A stretch of DNA of 64,000 nucleotides, from positions 18,942 through 82,941 of the forward strand of contig DASUYB010000029.1 of the NCBI GenBank assembly GCA_036377595.1, written 5' to 3'. The stretch is from Longimicrobium sp. Its GTDB lineage: Bacteria; Gemmatimonadota; Gemmatimonadetes; Longimicrobiales; Longimicrobiaceae. Positions 34,598 to 44,179 of this stretch are shown piece after piece (position 1 is the stretch's first letter; each line of letters opens with the position of its first letter). The notes under the pieces were generated by a model that saw only the letters and a program-made list of their open reading frames with translations, was not told the DNA's origin and did not search any database. The translations under genes and the position numbers were made by a program.

Positions 34598-36334
34598 TCA
34601 GCCCTGCGGCGCGGGCTCGGCTACCGGCTGGGCGATCTCCACCGCGATGGGCGGCTGGCCGGCGGCGGGGATGGTCTCGTGGAAGAGGTGTCCGAAGCCC
34701 GTGTCCGTGCGCGGCGCCTTCTGGTACTTCTCCCAGTCGTCCGTGCCCGACGAGGGGAACTGGTAGTAGTCCACCTCCATCGCCGTCGGGCCCAGCTTCG
34801 CGATGGCGTAGCCGTGCCAGAAGTAGCCCTTCCGGTTGGTCAGCCGCACCGCGTTGAAGCTCACCGACGGGAACTTCTGCGCGTACGGGTCCTCGAACCT
34901 GGTCTCCTCGTAGGCGCTCGAGCCGACCAGGCGCCCCGGCGGCAGTGCGCGCCCGTCGTCGGTCCGCACCGGGTCGTAGATCACCAGGTTGTGCTCGTGT
35001 CCCCAGAACCAGGCCACCACCCGCCCCAGCGCGCCGCCGAACTGCTGCAGCAGGTTGGGATTGACGTTCACCGGCGTCTGCTGTCCCGCCTGCGCGTCCG
35101 GGTTCACCTTGCCGTTGGAGGAGAAGAGCTGGTGGTGCGAGAGGAGAACGCTGCTCCCCTTGAAGTTGGCCAGCTTGTCCAGGTGCCAGTCCAGCTCGCT
35201 GTCGCGCACGCCGGGGCTGCTGTTCCCCTTCAATGGATCGCGGTCGTTGATTCCGGTGTCCATCCCCAGGAACTGCCAGGCGTCGTCGGCCGTGCGCAGG
35301 CAGAAGTAGCTGGCCTTCTGGTGCCGGTCAGGCTGCCCCGGCGCGGTGGCGTTCATCCGGTCGATGGTCTCGTAGAAGCCGGGGCCGCGCGAGTAGTAGC
35401 AGTGGTTGCCGGGAATCTGGTAGAACGGCGGGCAGCTCTCCGGCTTCGGGCAGAGCTTCCTGTAGACCTTCTGCACGTTGTTGCGGAATTCGCCGCGCGT
35501 CCCCGAGTAGTACACGTCGCCCAGGTGCAGCACCGCGTCGACCTTGTGCACCGCCAGCGTGTGCCGCAGCAGGGCGATGGCGTCCGGCATCCCCGTCCCC
35601 CAGTCGCCCACGATGGCCACGGTGGCGTTGGCGGGAAGGCGCTGCTCGACCACGGAGTAGTGCGAGTTGCCGCCGCCGTCCGTCTTCCAGTCGCGGTACA
35701 TCGGCTGGCGGGTGCCGAACGAGTAGGTCTTGATGTACTGCGTGACGGTGGTGATCCATCCCGTCAGATCGCCGGTGCTGTACTTCCGGATCCCCCACCA
35801 GAAGATGGTCTTGAAGAGCAGCGCCAGCGCGTGGATCCAGTGCCCGGTGCGCGCCGACTCGGCCATGTCGTAGAAGTGAGCCGAGAGCACTGCCTGCTTC
35901 TTCACCTCCGTCTCGTCCGCCTCCGTGGCCGACTCGGTGACCTGCGCGGCGGCGGACTCCAGCGTCTGCGGCGCGGGCTGCTGGTTGGCGGCGGGCGCGC
36001 CGGGAAGCTCGGCCGCCGCCGGCGCGGACATCAGCCCCTGCGGCGCGGCGGCGCCGTCCACGCTCTTCATCGCCCGCGGGCCGCCCGTCGCCGCCGGGAT
36101 GGCGAGGCCTTCCTCGGTGAGCACCGCGCCGCGCGTTCCCGGCGCGTGCGCCAGCGCGAAGGCGGTGGTGCCCAGCAGGCGCGCGTCGCCCGCGAGGAGG
36201 TCGGTGGGAACGGGCGTGTTCTCGGCGGCCGCGGCGGGCTGCTCCTTCTCGGCGCGGCGCCGCAGCGTCTCCTGGACGGCGGACTGCCAGGCCGAGAGCT
36301 TGGGGTCTCGGACCGTCCGAATGGGTGCGGGCAT
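34598..36334 (-). CDS. Calcineurin-like metallophosphoesterase
   Basis: Protein of 578 residues. The catalytic domain spans about 235-480 and shows the full metallophosphoesterase pattern: VGDWGTG, HLGDVYYSG, IPGNHCYY, LSHHQLFSS and WGHEHNLV. The first 150 residues are Ala/Pro-rich and disordered, followed by a hydrophobic helix near 160-180; there is no classical signal peptide. The C-terminus is Pro/Ala-rich. Substrate (phosphoester of nucleotide, lipid or protein) cannot be told. It stands alone, with a divergent 615-base gap to the aldehyde dehydrogenase. Confidence 0.85.
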   Translation of the reverse strand: MPAPIRTVRDPKLSAWQSAVQETLRRRAEKEQPAAAAENTPVPTDLLAGDARLLGTTAFALAHAPGTRGAVLTEEGLAIPAATGGPRAMKSVDGAAAPQGLMSAPAAAELPGAPAANQQPAPQTLESAAAQVTESATEADETEVKKQAVLSAHFYDMAESARTGHWIHALALLFKTIFWWGIRKYSTGDLTGWITTVTQYIKTYSFGTRQPMYRDWKTDGGGNSHYSVVEQRLPANATVAIVGDWGTGMPDAIALLRHTLAVHKVDAVLHLGDVYYSGTRGEFRNNVQKVYRKLCPKPESCPPFYQIPGNHCYYSRGPGFYETIDRMNATAPGQPDRHQKASYFCLRTADDAWQFLGMDTGINDRDPLKGNSSPGVRDSELDWHLDKLANFKGSSVLLSHHQLFSSNGKVNPDAQAGQQTPVNVNPNLLQQFGGALGRVVAWFWGHEHNLVIYDPVRTDDGRALPPGRLVGSSAYEETRFEDPYAQKFPSVSFNAVRLTNRKGYFWHGYAIAKLGPTAMEVDYYQFPSSGTDDWEKYQKAPRTDTGFGHLFHETIPAAGQPPIAVEIAQPVAEPAPQG

Positions 36335-36489
36335 GGTGCTGCTCCTGCGTGGCGGGAAAGTTCGGGAGGATGATGGAGATCGGCGTGTGCGGCGGAAGGG
36401 GTGCCGCGTCGAAGACGTTGTGGCGTAAACACATTAATTGTCGGGAGCGCTCCGGGCAACGCCGCGGATGCGCTCCCTCTTCCCGGAAA

Positions 36490-36672
36490 TGTCATTCCGA
36501 GGTCGCCAGACCGACCCAGCGTCCGCACCGTCGTCCGCCGCCGAGAATTTGATAGCCGGCAAACGCGCGACCGGCCGTCTGTTGCTCGTAGGCGGAGTAT
36601 AGACTCCTCACGGAGCCGCCCGACATCGGTGCGGTGGATAAGGACGGTGCAGCGGCTCCGTTCGGAGTGACA
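36490..36672. repeat. 183-base element with GTCATTCCGA/TCGGAGTGAC ends, copy 3
   Basis: Same length class and end sequences as those at 12749 and 19926, with a diverged interior. Together with the flanks (36335-36949) it makes a 615-base gene-free divergent region. Confidence 0.55.
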
Positions 36673-36738
36673 TGCTCGCAGGATGCGTAGCTCGTAGTCA
36701 GCCACAACGCAAACGTCTGTTCGTCCGGAGGATTCCCC

Positions 36739-36754
36739 ATCACACCGGTGTGAT
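36739..36754. promoter_or_regulatory. Perfect 16-base palindrome upstream of exaC-like gene
   Basis: ATCACACCGGTGTGAT at 36739-36754, 195 bases before the aldehyde dehydrogenase start in the divergent gap. The form is that of a dimeric-repressor operator. The regulator is not in this window as far as can be seen. Confidence 0.4.
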
Positions 36755-36949
36755 CCATCCCTCAACGGTCGCATCCAACTGCCGACGTGGGGTTCGCGTT
36801 GCAAGGAGTATCGTGGGAGCATCCCCCGGCCCTGCCGCGCCCGCGGACGTGCGGCCGCCGTGCTCGTCTCCCCCCAGCGAGCATGCCGGCGCCGGCTCGC
36901 ACGCGGGGCGGCGGGGCGCGTCCCGCAACCCCTCACGCCAGGAGCCCCG

Positions 36950-38500
<1,551 letters not shown>

Positions 38501-38520
38501 TCGATCGAACCTTCCACCGC

Positions 38521-38555
38521 GGGGGCGCCGGCGCACGGCGCCCCCGCAGCGTTTT
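38521..38555 (+). terminator. Hairpin between exaC-like and DUF779 genes
   Basis: GGGGGCGCC (38521-38529) pairs with GGCGCCCCC (38537-38545), then GCAGCGTTTTC. A partial terminator or attenuator that may lower expression of the downstream gene. Confidence 0.6.
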
Positions 38556-38573
38556 CCGCGAGAGGAGGGGGCG

Positions 38574-38966
38574 ATGGAGGCGACGCGCGTGGACGTGACG
38601 CCGGCCGCGGCGGAGATGCTGCGCGAGCTGGAGCGGAAGCACGGGCCGCTGCTGTTCCACCAGTCGGGCGGCTGCTGCGACGGGAGCGCGCCGATGTGCT
38701 ACCCGCGCGGCGAGTTCCGCGTCGGCCAGCGCGATGTGTACCTGGGGAGCGTGGCGGGGACGCCGTTCTACATCGGCGGGCAGCAGTACGAGTACTGGAA
38801 GCACACGCACCTGACGGTGGACCTGGTCCCCGGCCGCGGCGCCGGCTTTTCGCTCGAGGCGCCCGAGGGCGTGCGCTTCCTCACCCGCTCGCGCCTGTTC
38901 ACCAACGAGGAGCATGCCGCGCTGGAGGCAGCAGGCGACCCGCCGCGGGGAGAGCAGGCGGGGTGA
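38574..38966 (+). CDS. DUF779 protein, partner of the aldehyde dehydrogenase
   Basis: Protein of 130 residues, the standard DUF779 length. The family core is visible: LLFHQSGGCCDGSAPMCYP near 22-40, a Cys-rich metal-like site, then IGGQQYEYWKHTHLTVDLVPGRG near 63-85. ATG with AGAGGAGGGG directly upstream. DUF779 genes are regularly adjacent to ExaC-type dehydrogenases; the biochemical role is not established. The C-terminus is extended by a short polar tail. Confidence 0.88.
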   Translation: MEATRVDVTPAAAEMLRELERKHGPLLFHQSGGCCDGSAPMCYPRGEFRVGQRDVYLGSVAGTPFYIGGQQYEYWKHTHLTVDLVPGRGAGFSLEAPEGVRFLTRSRLFTNEEHAALEAAGDPPRGEQAG

Positions 38967-38987
38967 GTGGCTTTCCGCCTCCGCGGG

Positions 38988-40211
38988 TCACCCCGTCCGC
39001 CCGGCGATGATGCGGCGGATCTCGCGCATCCGCTCCTCAGGCACGCCTGCCTCGTCCGCGAAGCGCGGCCACTGGGCCACCGCGCCGCGCACCTCCGCGA
39101 TGATGCTTTCCGCCTTCCCCGCGTCCAGGTCGCATGTGGCGGCCACGCGCAGCATGTCGCGGTCGCCGGGGCGGCTCGCCTCGCCCGCCACGTCCATCGT
39201 GTGCTCGCGGCCGGGGCCCTCCGAGAACACCAGGTCGTAGGCGGGCGCCAGCCTCCACTCCCCGCCGCTCCCCATCAGGTACGAGAAGTTCTTCACGTGG
39301 TCGTCGCGGTTGTGCGCGGCCACGTTGAAGGCCATGCGCCGGAACGCTTCCTCGACCTGCCGGACGTCGCGCGTCAGAATCAGCGTCGCGCGAAGGAATC
39401 CTTCGTAGCCGAGCGACGCGATGCGGTGGCTGGCGTGCAGGAGCCCTCCCAGACTGTGCATGTGCAGCCGCCGGGCGCCGCGGCGGTCGAATCGCTCCGC
39501 GGCGAAGTGGCGGTCGCCGTCCGGAGTCTCGAACACGCGTGTAGGCGGGACGTCGATGCCCACGGCACGCGCCATTCGCGCATACGCCTCCTCCACCACG
39601 CCGATCTCGGCGGCGTCGACCGGTGCCGAGAACTTCACCAGGTACGCGCGATACTCCGGAGGCAGCTCGGCCGGGCCGGCGATCATCGCCCCGTCGTCGC
39701 GGACACCGACCAGCACCTTGGGGCGTGCGCCTCCGGGCGAGCCGCCGGCGAGCCGGAGCGCGGGAAGCACCTCCTCGACGCTCCCCTCCAGCACGCGCTC
39801 CGCTTCGCGCGCCAGCGTGCCGAGCTCCACCTCGAGCGGTCCCGCCAAGTCCGTTCCGGCGGGGGGATGGTAGGTGAGCGCGCCCATCCCCCGTGTGCCG
39901 ATATACGCCAGCCGATCGAGTGGGGAAATGCCGCCAAGGTCGCGTCCCTGCCGTCTGAACTCGCGATCCATCAGGAGCAGTCCCCAGCTGTCCGGCAGCG
40001 AATCGTCGAACACCCCGAACACGGGCGCGAACTCGCGGTCCAGGTGCTCGAACAGTCCGGGCCTCACTGGAAGCTTGAACGGTGAGATTGGTAGCGGGGC
40101 CTCCAGGAACGAGAGTGCGTACTCGAAGAAGACGCGGCGTCCCTCCTCGGCCAGCGTACCGACGACGGCCTGCCTGTCGCCCCAGTCGAGACGGACCTCA
40201 AGTGTCCGCAT
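38988..40211 (-). CDS. hipA: HipA-family kinase toxin
   Basis: Protein of 407 residues, full HipA length, that phosphorylates glutamyl-tRNA synthetase or another target in characterised members. N-terminal HipA domain about 1-105 with VFDDSLPDSWG near 66. The kinase core shows the catalytic segment NRDDHVKNFSYL near 300 (Asp and Asn) and the metal-binding LAPAYDLVFS near 322. The Ser-containing autophosphorylation loop typical of HipA is not easily placed. The ATG at 40211 lies within the end of hipB, a 14-base overlap, giving translational coupling. Confidence 0.88.
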   Translation of the reverse strand: MRTLEVRLDWGDRQAVVGTLAEEGRRVFFEYALSFLEAPLPISPFKLPVRPGLFEHLDREFAPVFGVFDDSLPDSWGLLLMDREFRRQGRDLGGISPLDRLAYIGTRGMGALTYHPPAGTDLAGPLEVELGTLAREAERVLEGSVEEVLPALRLAGGSPGGARPKVLVGVRDDGAMIAGPAELPPEYRAYLVKFSAPVDAAEIGVVEEAYARMARAVGIDVPPTRVFETPDGDRHFAAERFDRRGARRLHMHSLGGLLHASHRIASLGYEGFLRATLILTRDVRQVEEAFRRMAFNVAAHNRDDHVKNFSYLMGSGGEWRLAPAYDLVFSEGPGREHTMDVAGEASRPGDRDMLRVAATCDLDAGKAESIIAEVRGAVAQWPRFADEAGVPEERMREIRRIIAGRTG

Positions 40212-40518
40212 GGAGCCGCCTTCCACGCTTGCGGGGGCGTTGCCGTGAGCGCGCGGCGAGCTCCGCCAGCGACTGGGCGGCGGGAAGCGCGAAGAGTTGG
40301 TCGAACCCCCCCCGCGCATCGAGAATCGCGGCGATCCGGAGCAGCCGCTCCAGCGCGATGCGGCCCGTGCGCTCGAAACGGCGGTAGGTCGCCAGCGTCA
40401 GCCCGGCGCGCGCGGCGAGCTCTTGCTGCGTCCAGCCCCGTTGGAGCCGAAGCGCCCTCACCCTCTCCGCCAGCGACCGCGCGATTTCGCCGGGAGTCTG
40501 CAGTTCAATCGGAAACAT
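40198..40518 (-). CDS. hipB: HipB-family antitoxin/repressor
   Basis: Protein of 106 residues with an Xre-type helix-turn-helix in residues 11-65 (LRLQRGWTQQELAARAGLTLATYRRFE). The C-terminus is basic (RSRQRPRKRGRRLH). It should neutralise HipA and repress the operon. The operator-like ATCC-N7-GGAT lies a few bases upstream of its start. It sits behind a methyltransferase gene on the same strand with a 90-base AT-rich gap. Confidence 0.85.
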   Translation of the reverse strand: MFPIELQTPGEIARSLAERVRALRLQRGWTQQELAARAGLTLATYRRFERTGRIALERLLRIAAILDARGGFDQLFALPAAQSLAELAARSRQRPRKRGRRLHADT

Positions 40519-40521
40519 GTT

Positions 40522-40538
40522 GATCCTAACGTGGGATT
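40522..40538 (-). promoter_or_regulatory. HipB operator-like site
   Basis: GATCC-TAACGTG-GGATT: inverted ATCC/GGAT half sites with a 7-base spacer, close to the TATCC-N8-GGATA operator known for HipB. It is directly before the hipB ATG and beside an AT-rich promoter-like stretch (40545-40565). Confidence 0.55.
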
Positions 40539-40608
40539 AGATGATTCAACCGACAATATAATAGCGCTTCCTAATCAGAATAGTCGCAGGCTCACGAGAT
40601 GCCCGGTG

Positions 40609-41295
40609 CTACCCTGGCTGTACCTCGAACACCCCGATCGCGCGGCGGTCCTTCCCCTCGCCGATGCTCCACTTCGTCATGGTGATCTTCCAGCCGTCCG
40701 CCTCCAGCGCCTCCAGCAGGCCCAGGCCGATGGGGCGGAAGGGATCGGAGAGGAGGATGCGGCCGCCGGGCGCCAGGTTCGTCTCGAAGATGCGGCGGAG
40801 GTGCGGGTGCATCGACTCGCCGTAGAGGACGTCCGCGCCGATGATCCAGTCGTAGTGCTCGCTGTCTTCCCACTCCCCCCAGTCCACCAGCCGGTGGTCG
40901 ATGGTGTCCGCGCCGTTCCGCTGGCCGTTGCGGCGGCAGAGCTCCATCGCCACCTCCTGTTTGTCCGTCTGCACCACGCGCGCGCCGAGCGCCGCCGCCA
41001 CGATCCCCGGCAGCCCCGTGCCCGCGCCCAGCTCCAGCACGCGCGCGCCGCGGAGCACATCTCCACGCGCGGCGATCTCCTGCGCTAGCGCGATCGCGGC
41101 GGGCCAGAGCGCGATGCCGTAGGGGACGATGTGCTTGAACTCCATCAGGAAGTCCGCCTCGGCCGCGTTCGACAGGAGCGCGCTGGTGTGCAGGATCGCG
41201 ATCTCCCGGCTCCCCAGCGGCAGGCGGAACTCGTTCAGCGGGAAGTCGCCCGCGGAGGTACGCAGTACTTCGGCTTCAAGCGTGGCGTCGCTCAT
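40609..41295 (-). CDS. Class I SAM-dependent methyltransferase
   Basis: Protein of 228 residues. Motif I VLELGAGTGLPGIV near 86-99, the acidic residue of motif II in VVQTDK near 109, DWIIGADVLYGE near 152 as motif IV. The LELGAGTGLPGI and ADVLYGE forms resemble the METTL21-like protein lysine methyltransferase group (PF10294). Substrate unknown. It precedes hipBA on the same strand but is separated by the hip promoter. Confidence 0.82.
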   Translation of the reverse strand: MSDATLEAEVLRTSAGDFPLNEFRLPLGSREIAILHTSALLSNAAEADFLMEFKHIVPYGIALWPAAIALAQEIAARGDVLRGARVLELGAGTGLPGIVAAALGARVVQTDKQEVAMELCRRNGQRNGADTIDHRLVDWGEWEDSEHYDWIIGADVLYGESMHPHLRRIFETNLAPGGRILLSDPFRPIGLGLLEALEADGWKITMTKWSIGEGKDRRAIGVFEVQPG

Positions 41296-41468
41296 GTCCT
41301 CGTGATCGGTCGAATGCGGATACGGCGTGCTCGAATCTCGGCACGATTCCGTGGCGCCTACAAGATCCCTGCCTCGCGCGATACAGCTTGTGAGGGGATG
41401 GAGATGCCGGTATCGTGCGCCGTCGACCGCGCTTCCGGCATCTCCACCCCGCCACGCGAGCCTTCCCG

Positions 41469-41996
41469 ATGATTCCCATCAAACCAAGCTCCCGGCGATC
41501 CTGGCGTCCAGCGCGCGCGATCCGGATCCTCGCCTCGGTTGCGGTGATGGCGGGGTGCGGCGGCCGCGCGGAAGCCACGCAGCCCGACCCCGCCGCGGTG
41601 GTGAGGACGCTGTACCAGGACCACTTCGCGCACGAGCAGAACTGGACCGGCACGTACGGGCGCCAGCACGCGCTCTTCGCGCCCGAGCTCGCGGCGATGC
41701 TCGACGCGGACGACAGCGCGTCCGCCGCCAACCAGAACGAGGTCGTCGGCCTCGACTTCGACCCGCTTACTTACGCGCAGGAAGAGATGACGAGCTTCGA
41801 CGTCGGCGCCGCCACGCGCGACCGCGGCGATGCGCTCGTTCCCGTGGTCATGCGGCTGGATACCTTCCGCACGAACCTGCGCGTGCGCCTCTCGCGCTCG
41901 GACACGGGCTGGCGCGTGAAGAACATCCACTACCCCGAAAGCGACCTCGTCGCGCTCCTTCAGCAACTCGCCGCGGACCGACGAAAAAATCCGTAG
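41469..41996 (+). CDS. DUF3828-like lipoprotein
   Basis: Protein of 175 residues with lipoprotein signal: two basic stretches, hydrophobic core, lipobox VMAGC near residue 29. The mature part begins with VVRTLYQDHFAHEQNW and ends GWRVKNIHYPESDLVALLQQL, which resembles DUF3828 periplasmic proteins of the YqhG/YbjP type. No catalytic residues are evident. A strong terminator follows at 42014. Confidence 0.72.
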   Translation: MIPIKPSSRRSWRPARAIRILASVAVMAGCGGRAEATQPDPAAVVRTLYQDHFAHEQNWTGTYGRQHALFAPELAAMLDADDSASAANQNEVVGLDFDPLTYAQEEMTSFDVGAATRDRGDALVPVVMRLDTFRTNLRVRLSRSDTGWRVKNIHYPESDLVALLQQLAADRRKNP

Positions 41997-42013
41997 GGCG
42001 TGGAGATGACGAG

Positions 42014-42056
42014 CAGAGGGGCGGCACCGGTCACGGGGCCGCCCCTCTGATTTGTT
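42014..42056. terminator. Terminator between the lipoprotein and antitoxin genes
   Basis: Stem CAGAGGGGCGGC with its exact complement GCCGCCCCTCTG around 42014-42049, followed by ATTTGTT on the + strand. It serves the lipoprotein gene and, facing the other way, the converging antitoxin gene. Confidence 0.8.
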
Positions 42057-42066
42057 AGCACCAGGC

Positions 42067-42300
42067 TCACGACTCACCGCGGGTGAGCTCCATGATCTCG
42101 TCGGTGCTCATCCTTATGGTCCCGCGTCCCCGCGTGTGCTCGATCAGGGCTCGGCCGCGACGCTCACCGCCCTTCCGGGCTTTCTGCAGTATCGCGATAC
42201 CGTCGCGCAGCTCCCATTCGACCTCGGTGTGCGGCAGAAGTCCCAGCTGCTCACGGATGTGCTGCGGGATGGTAACCTGCCCCTTCGACGTGATCTTCAT
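42067..42300 (-). CDS. AbrB/SpoVT-family antitoxin-like protein, orphan
   Basis: Protein of 77 residues. The N-terminal 45 residues are a SpoVT-AbrB swapped-hairpin DNA-binding domain: MKITSKGQVTIPQHIREQLG, then a loop and EWELRDGIAIL. The tail (residues 45-77) ends EIMELTRGES, the type that wraps around a PIN or MazF toxin. No toxin gene follows: the next 66 bases hold only the terminator. It may act as an orphan regulator or be a remnant. ATG chosen at 42300 with GGAGG upstream; a GTG one codon earlier is possible. Confidence 0.8.
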   Translation of the reverse strand: MKITSKGQVTIPQHIREQLGLLPHTEVEWELRDGIAILQKARKGGERRGRALIEHTRGRGTIRMSTDEIMELTRGES

Positions 42301-42330
42301 CACCGCCTCCGCGTGAGCATTCTACCAAGT

Positions 42331-42471
42331 CCGGGTGAAGCATTCGCAGGCCCGACCGAATCTCGTGCTGACGCGATGATAGATCCTTCGGCCTGCAAAC
42401 GCTTGCACAGACGCCGATTACGGTCTGGCTGGCCTCAGGATGACGTCAGTGTTGGATCGGCTTGGGCGCAT
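42331..42471. repeat. 141-base repeat, copy 1 (direct partner at 46198)
   Basis: Begins CCGGGTGAAGCAT, contains GATGATAGATCCTTCGGCC and CCTCAGGATGACGTCAG, and is about 80% identical to 46198-46342 in the same orientation. The end resembles the GTCATCCTGAGG element ends. Confidence 0.75.
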
Positions 42472-42503
42472 CGACCAGATTCCCGGGATTTCGCATCTGC
42501 ACC

Positions 42504-44042
42504 TCACTCCGGATTGCCCGGCTCGCCGCCACCGAGGTACGCGAGCGCCCGCTCGGCCGCGGTGACGCCGCGGGACTGCGCCTCCTCGAACAGGGACAGG
42601 CCGCTCAGGTCGGAGTGGGCGTAGAACACGGGCCCGGCGGCGGCCCGCAGCCGCAGGCGGGCGGGGGAGGCGAGGAACCCGGGGGTGGGCCTCACCATGG
42701 CGTGGCCCAGGCGCATGACGTCGATGCGCCGCACGCACCGGCGCAGGTCCGGGTGCGCGCGCTCGAGGTCGGCCAGCACCATCTCCGCCGCGTCGCGCCA
42801 AGTGCCGGCGAGGAGCGCACGGCGCGCGGCCGAAGGGGCCGTATCGGCCAGGGCGCGGTAGTAGGTCCACACCCAGCGGTCCTGGAAGGTGCGCAGCGAC
42901 TGGTGGTTGGCCACCACGTAGCCCAGCCCCGGCGAATCGGCGATCACGTTGTCCCACGCCGGGGGAAAGCCGTCCTCTACAGGCCAGCGGTCGAGCGTCA
43001 GGTTCGCGGTCAGCCAGGGCGAGTAGACGAAGTCCACCGGCGGCGCACCCTCTACCACGCGGGCGGCGACGAAGGAGGGCGCGGCCCACACCACCGCGTC
43101 GCACAGGTACTCCGCGTCGCCCGCCAGCACGCGCATCCCCCGCCCGCGCGGCTGCACGCGGTGCACGGGCGCGCCGGTGACCACGTGAGCGCCCAGCCGC
43201 TCCATCAGCCGCCGCACGATCCACCCGTTCCCCTCGGGCCAGGCGAGGGGACCCAGCTCGTCGTCCTCGGGCGGGCGGCTGGCGAAGTAGTGGACGCCCG
43301 CCCACGCCGAGACGTCGCGGGCCAGCGCGCCATAGTCGTCGCGGCAGGCGTAGTCCACGTACCAGCGCAGCGCGGGCGAGCGGTAGCCGCGCTGGTCCAG
43401 CCACTGCGCCATCGACACACCATCCAGCGGCGACGGGCGCGCACCCGCGGAGAGCGGCAGGGTGAAGCCCCCGGTGGCCCGCATCTCCACCATCTCCTGG
43501 TCGAAGCGGCGGAACTCGGCGCGGTCGGCGGCGGAGTCCATCAGCGGCTCGCGCAGCCCCTCGCGCCAGGTGCCGAAGCGGTACAGCCGCTCCTTCGGCG
43601 CCTGCACCAGCACGGTCTCGTCCCACTCGCCGTCCCGCCACACCCCCAGCTCCTCGAACAGCTCGCGCGCCAGCACCGTCTCGCGGCCGGGGACGGGGAC
43701 GTAGTGCGCGGCCCACGGATACGCCGACACCTCGTTCTCTCCCCAGCGCGCGTTGCCGCCGGCGCGGTCTTCCAGCTCCAGCAGCACGAAACGGTCGAAG
43801 CCGCGCTTGCGCAGACGCCAGGCGGCCGAGAGCCCCGCCACGCCGCCGCCCACGATCACCAGTGGCACGCGCACGGTGCGGCGGGGCGCGGGAAAGCGGC
43901 CGCCGTCGCGGAGGCGGTGCCCGCGCGCGCCGCCGTCGTCCACGAAGCCGCCGGCGAGGGCGCGCTCCGTCTTCGGCGCGCAGCCGACGATCGCCGCCGC
44001 GGCGATCCCCGCCGCGGCGGCCACGAACCCGCGCCGGGACAT
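42504..44042 (-). CDS. FAD-dependent amine-oxidase-like protein with Tat/lipobox signal
   Basis: Protein of 512 residues. N-terminus MSRRGFVAAAAGIAAAAIVGC combines a twin-arginine pair with a lipobox, so it is likely exported folded and anchored at the membrane. FAD-binding VIVGGGVAGLSAAWRLRKRG begins near residue 61; ELEDRAGG near 85 ends the nucleotide-binding fold. The flavin amine oxidase C-terminal signature is not clear, but FYAHSDLSGLSLFEEA near 475 resembles it. Downstream of a spermidine-synthase-like gene, a polyamine oxidation role is plausible but inferred. Start chosen at the signal peptide. Confidence 0.8.
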   Translation of the reverse strand: MSRRGFVAAAAGIAAAAIVGCAPKTERALAGGFVDDGGARGHRLRDGGRFPAPRRTVRVPLVIVGGGVAGLSAAWRLRKRGFDRFVLLELEDRAGGNARWGENEVSAYPWAAHYVPVPGRETVLARELFEELGVWRDGEWDETVLVQAPKERLYRFGTWREGLREPLMDSAADRAEFRRFDQEMVEMRATGGFTLPLSAGARPSPLDGVSMAQWLDQRGYRSPALRWYVDYACRDDYGALARDVSAWAGVHYFASRPPEDDELGPLAWPEGNGWIVRRLMERLGAHVVTGAPVHRVQPRGRGMRVLAGDAEYLCDAVVWAAPSFVAARVVEGAPPVDFVYSPWLTANLTLDRWPVEDGFPPAWDNVIADSPGLGYVVANHQSLRTFQDRWVWTYYRALADTAPSAARRALLAGTWRDAAEMVLADLERAHPDLRRCVRRIDVMRLGHAMVRPTPGFLASPARLRLRAAAGPVFYAHSDLSGLSLFEEAQSRGVTAAERALAYLGGGEPGNPE

Positions 44043-44179
44043 CGTCCCATCCCCCGTCCCTTCGATCGTTATCGGGGAGATCGGGGACGCGCCGGTGTCT
44101 TCCGAGCTCTCTCCGCGTCTCCGCGTCTCCGCGTGAGATGCGCGAATCAGCGGGTCCGCGCCCGTGTCATCATCCTCCC

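Noticed and set aside
36492..36758. Minus-strand frame of 88 residues in the divergent gap
   Set aside because: It covers the 183-base repeat element and a palindrome, has no ribosome site and an ordinary intergenic composition.
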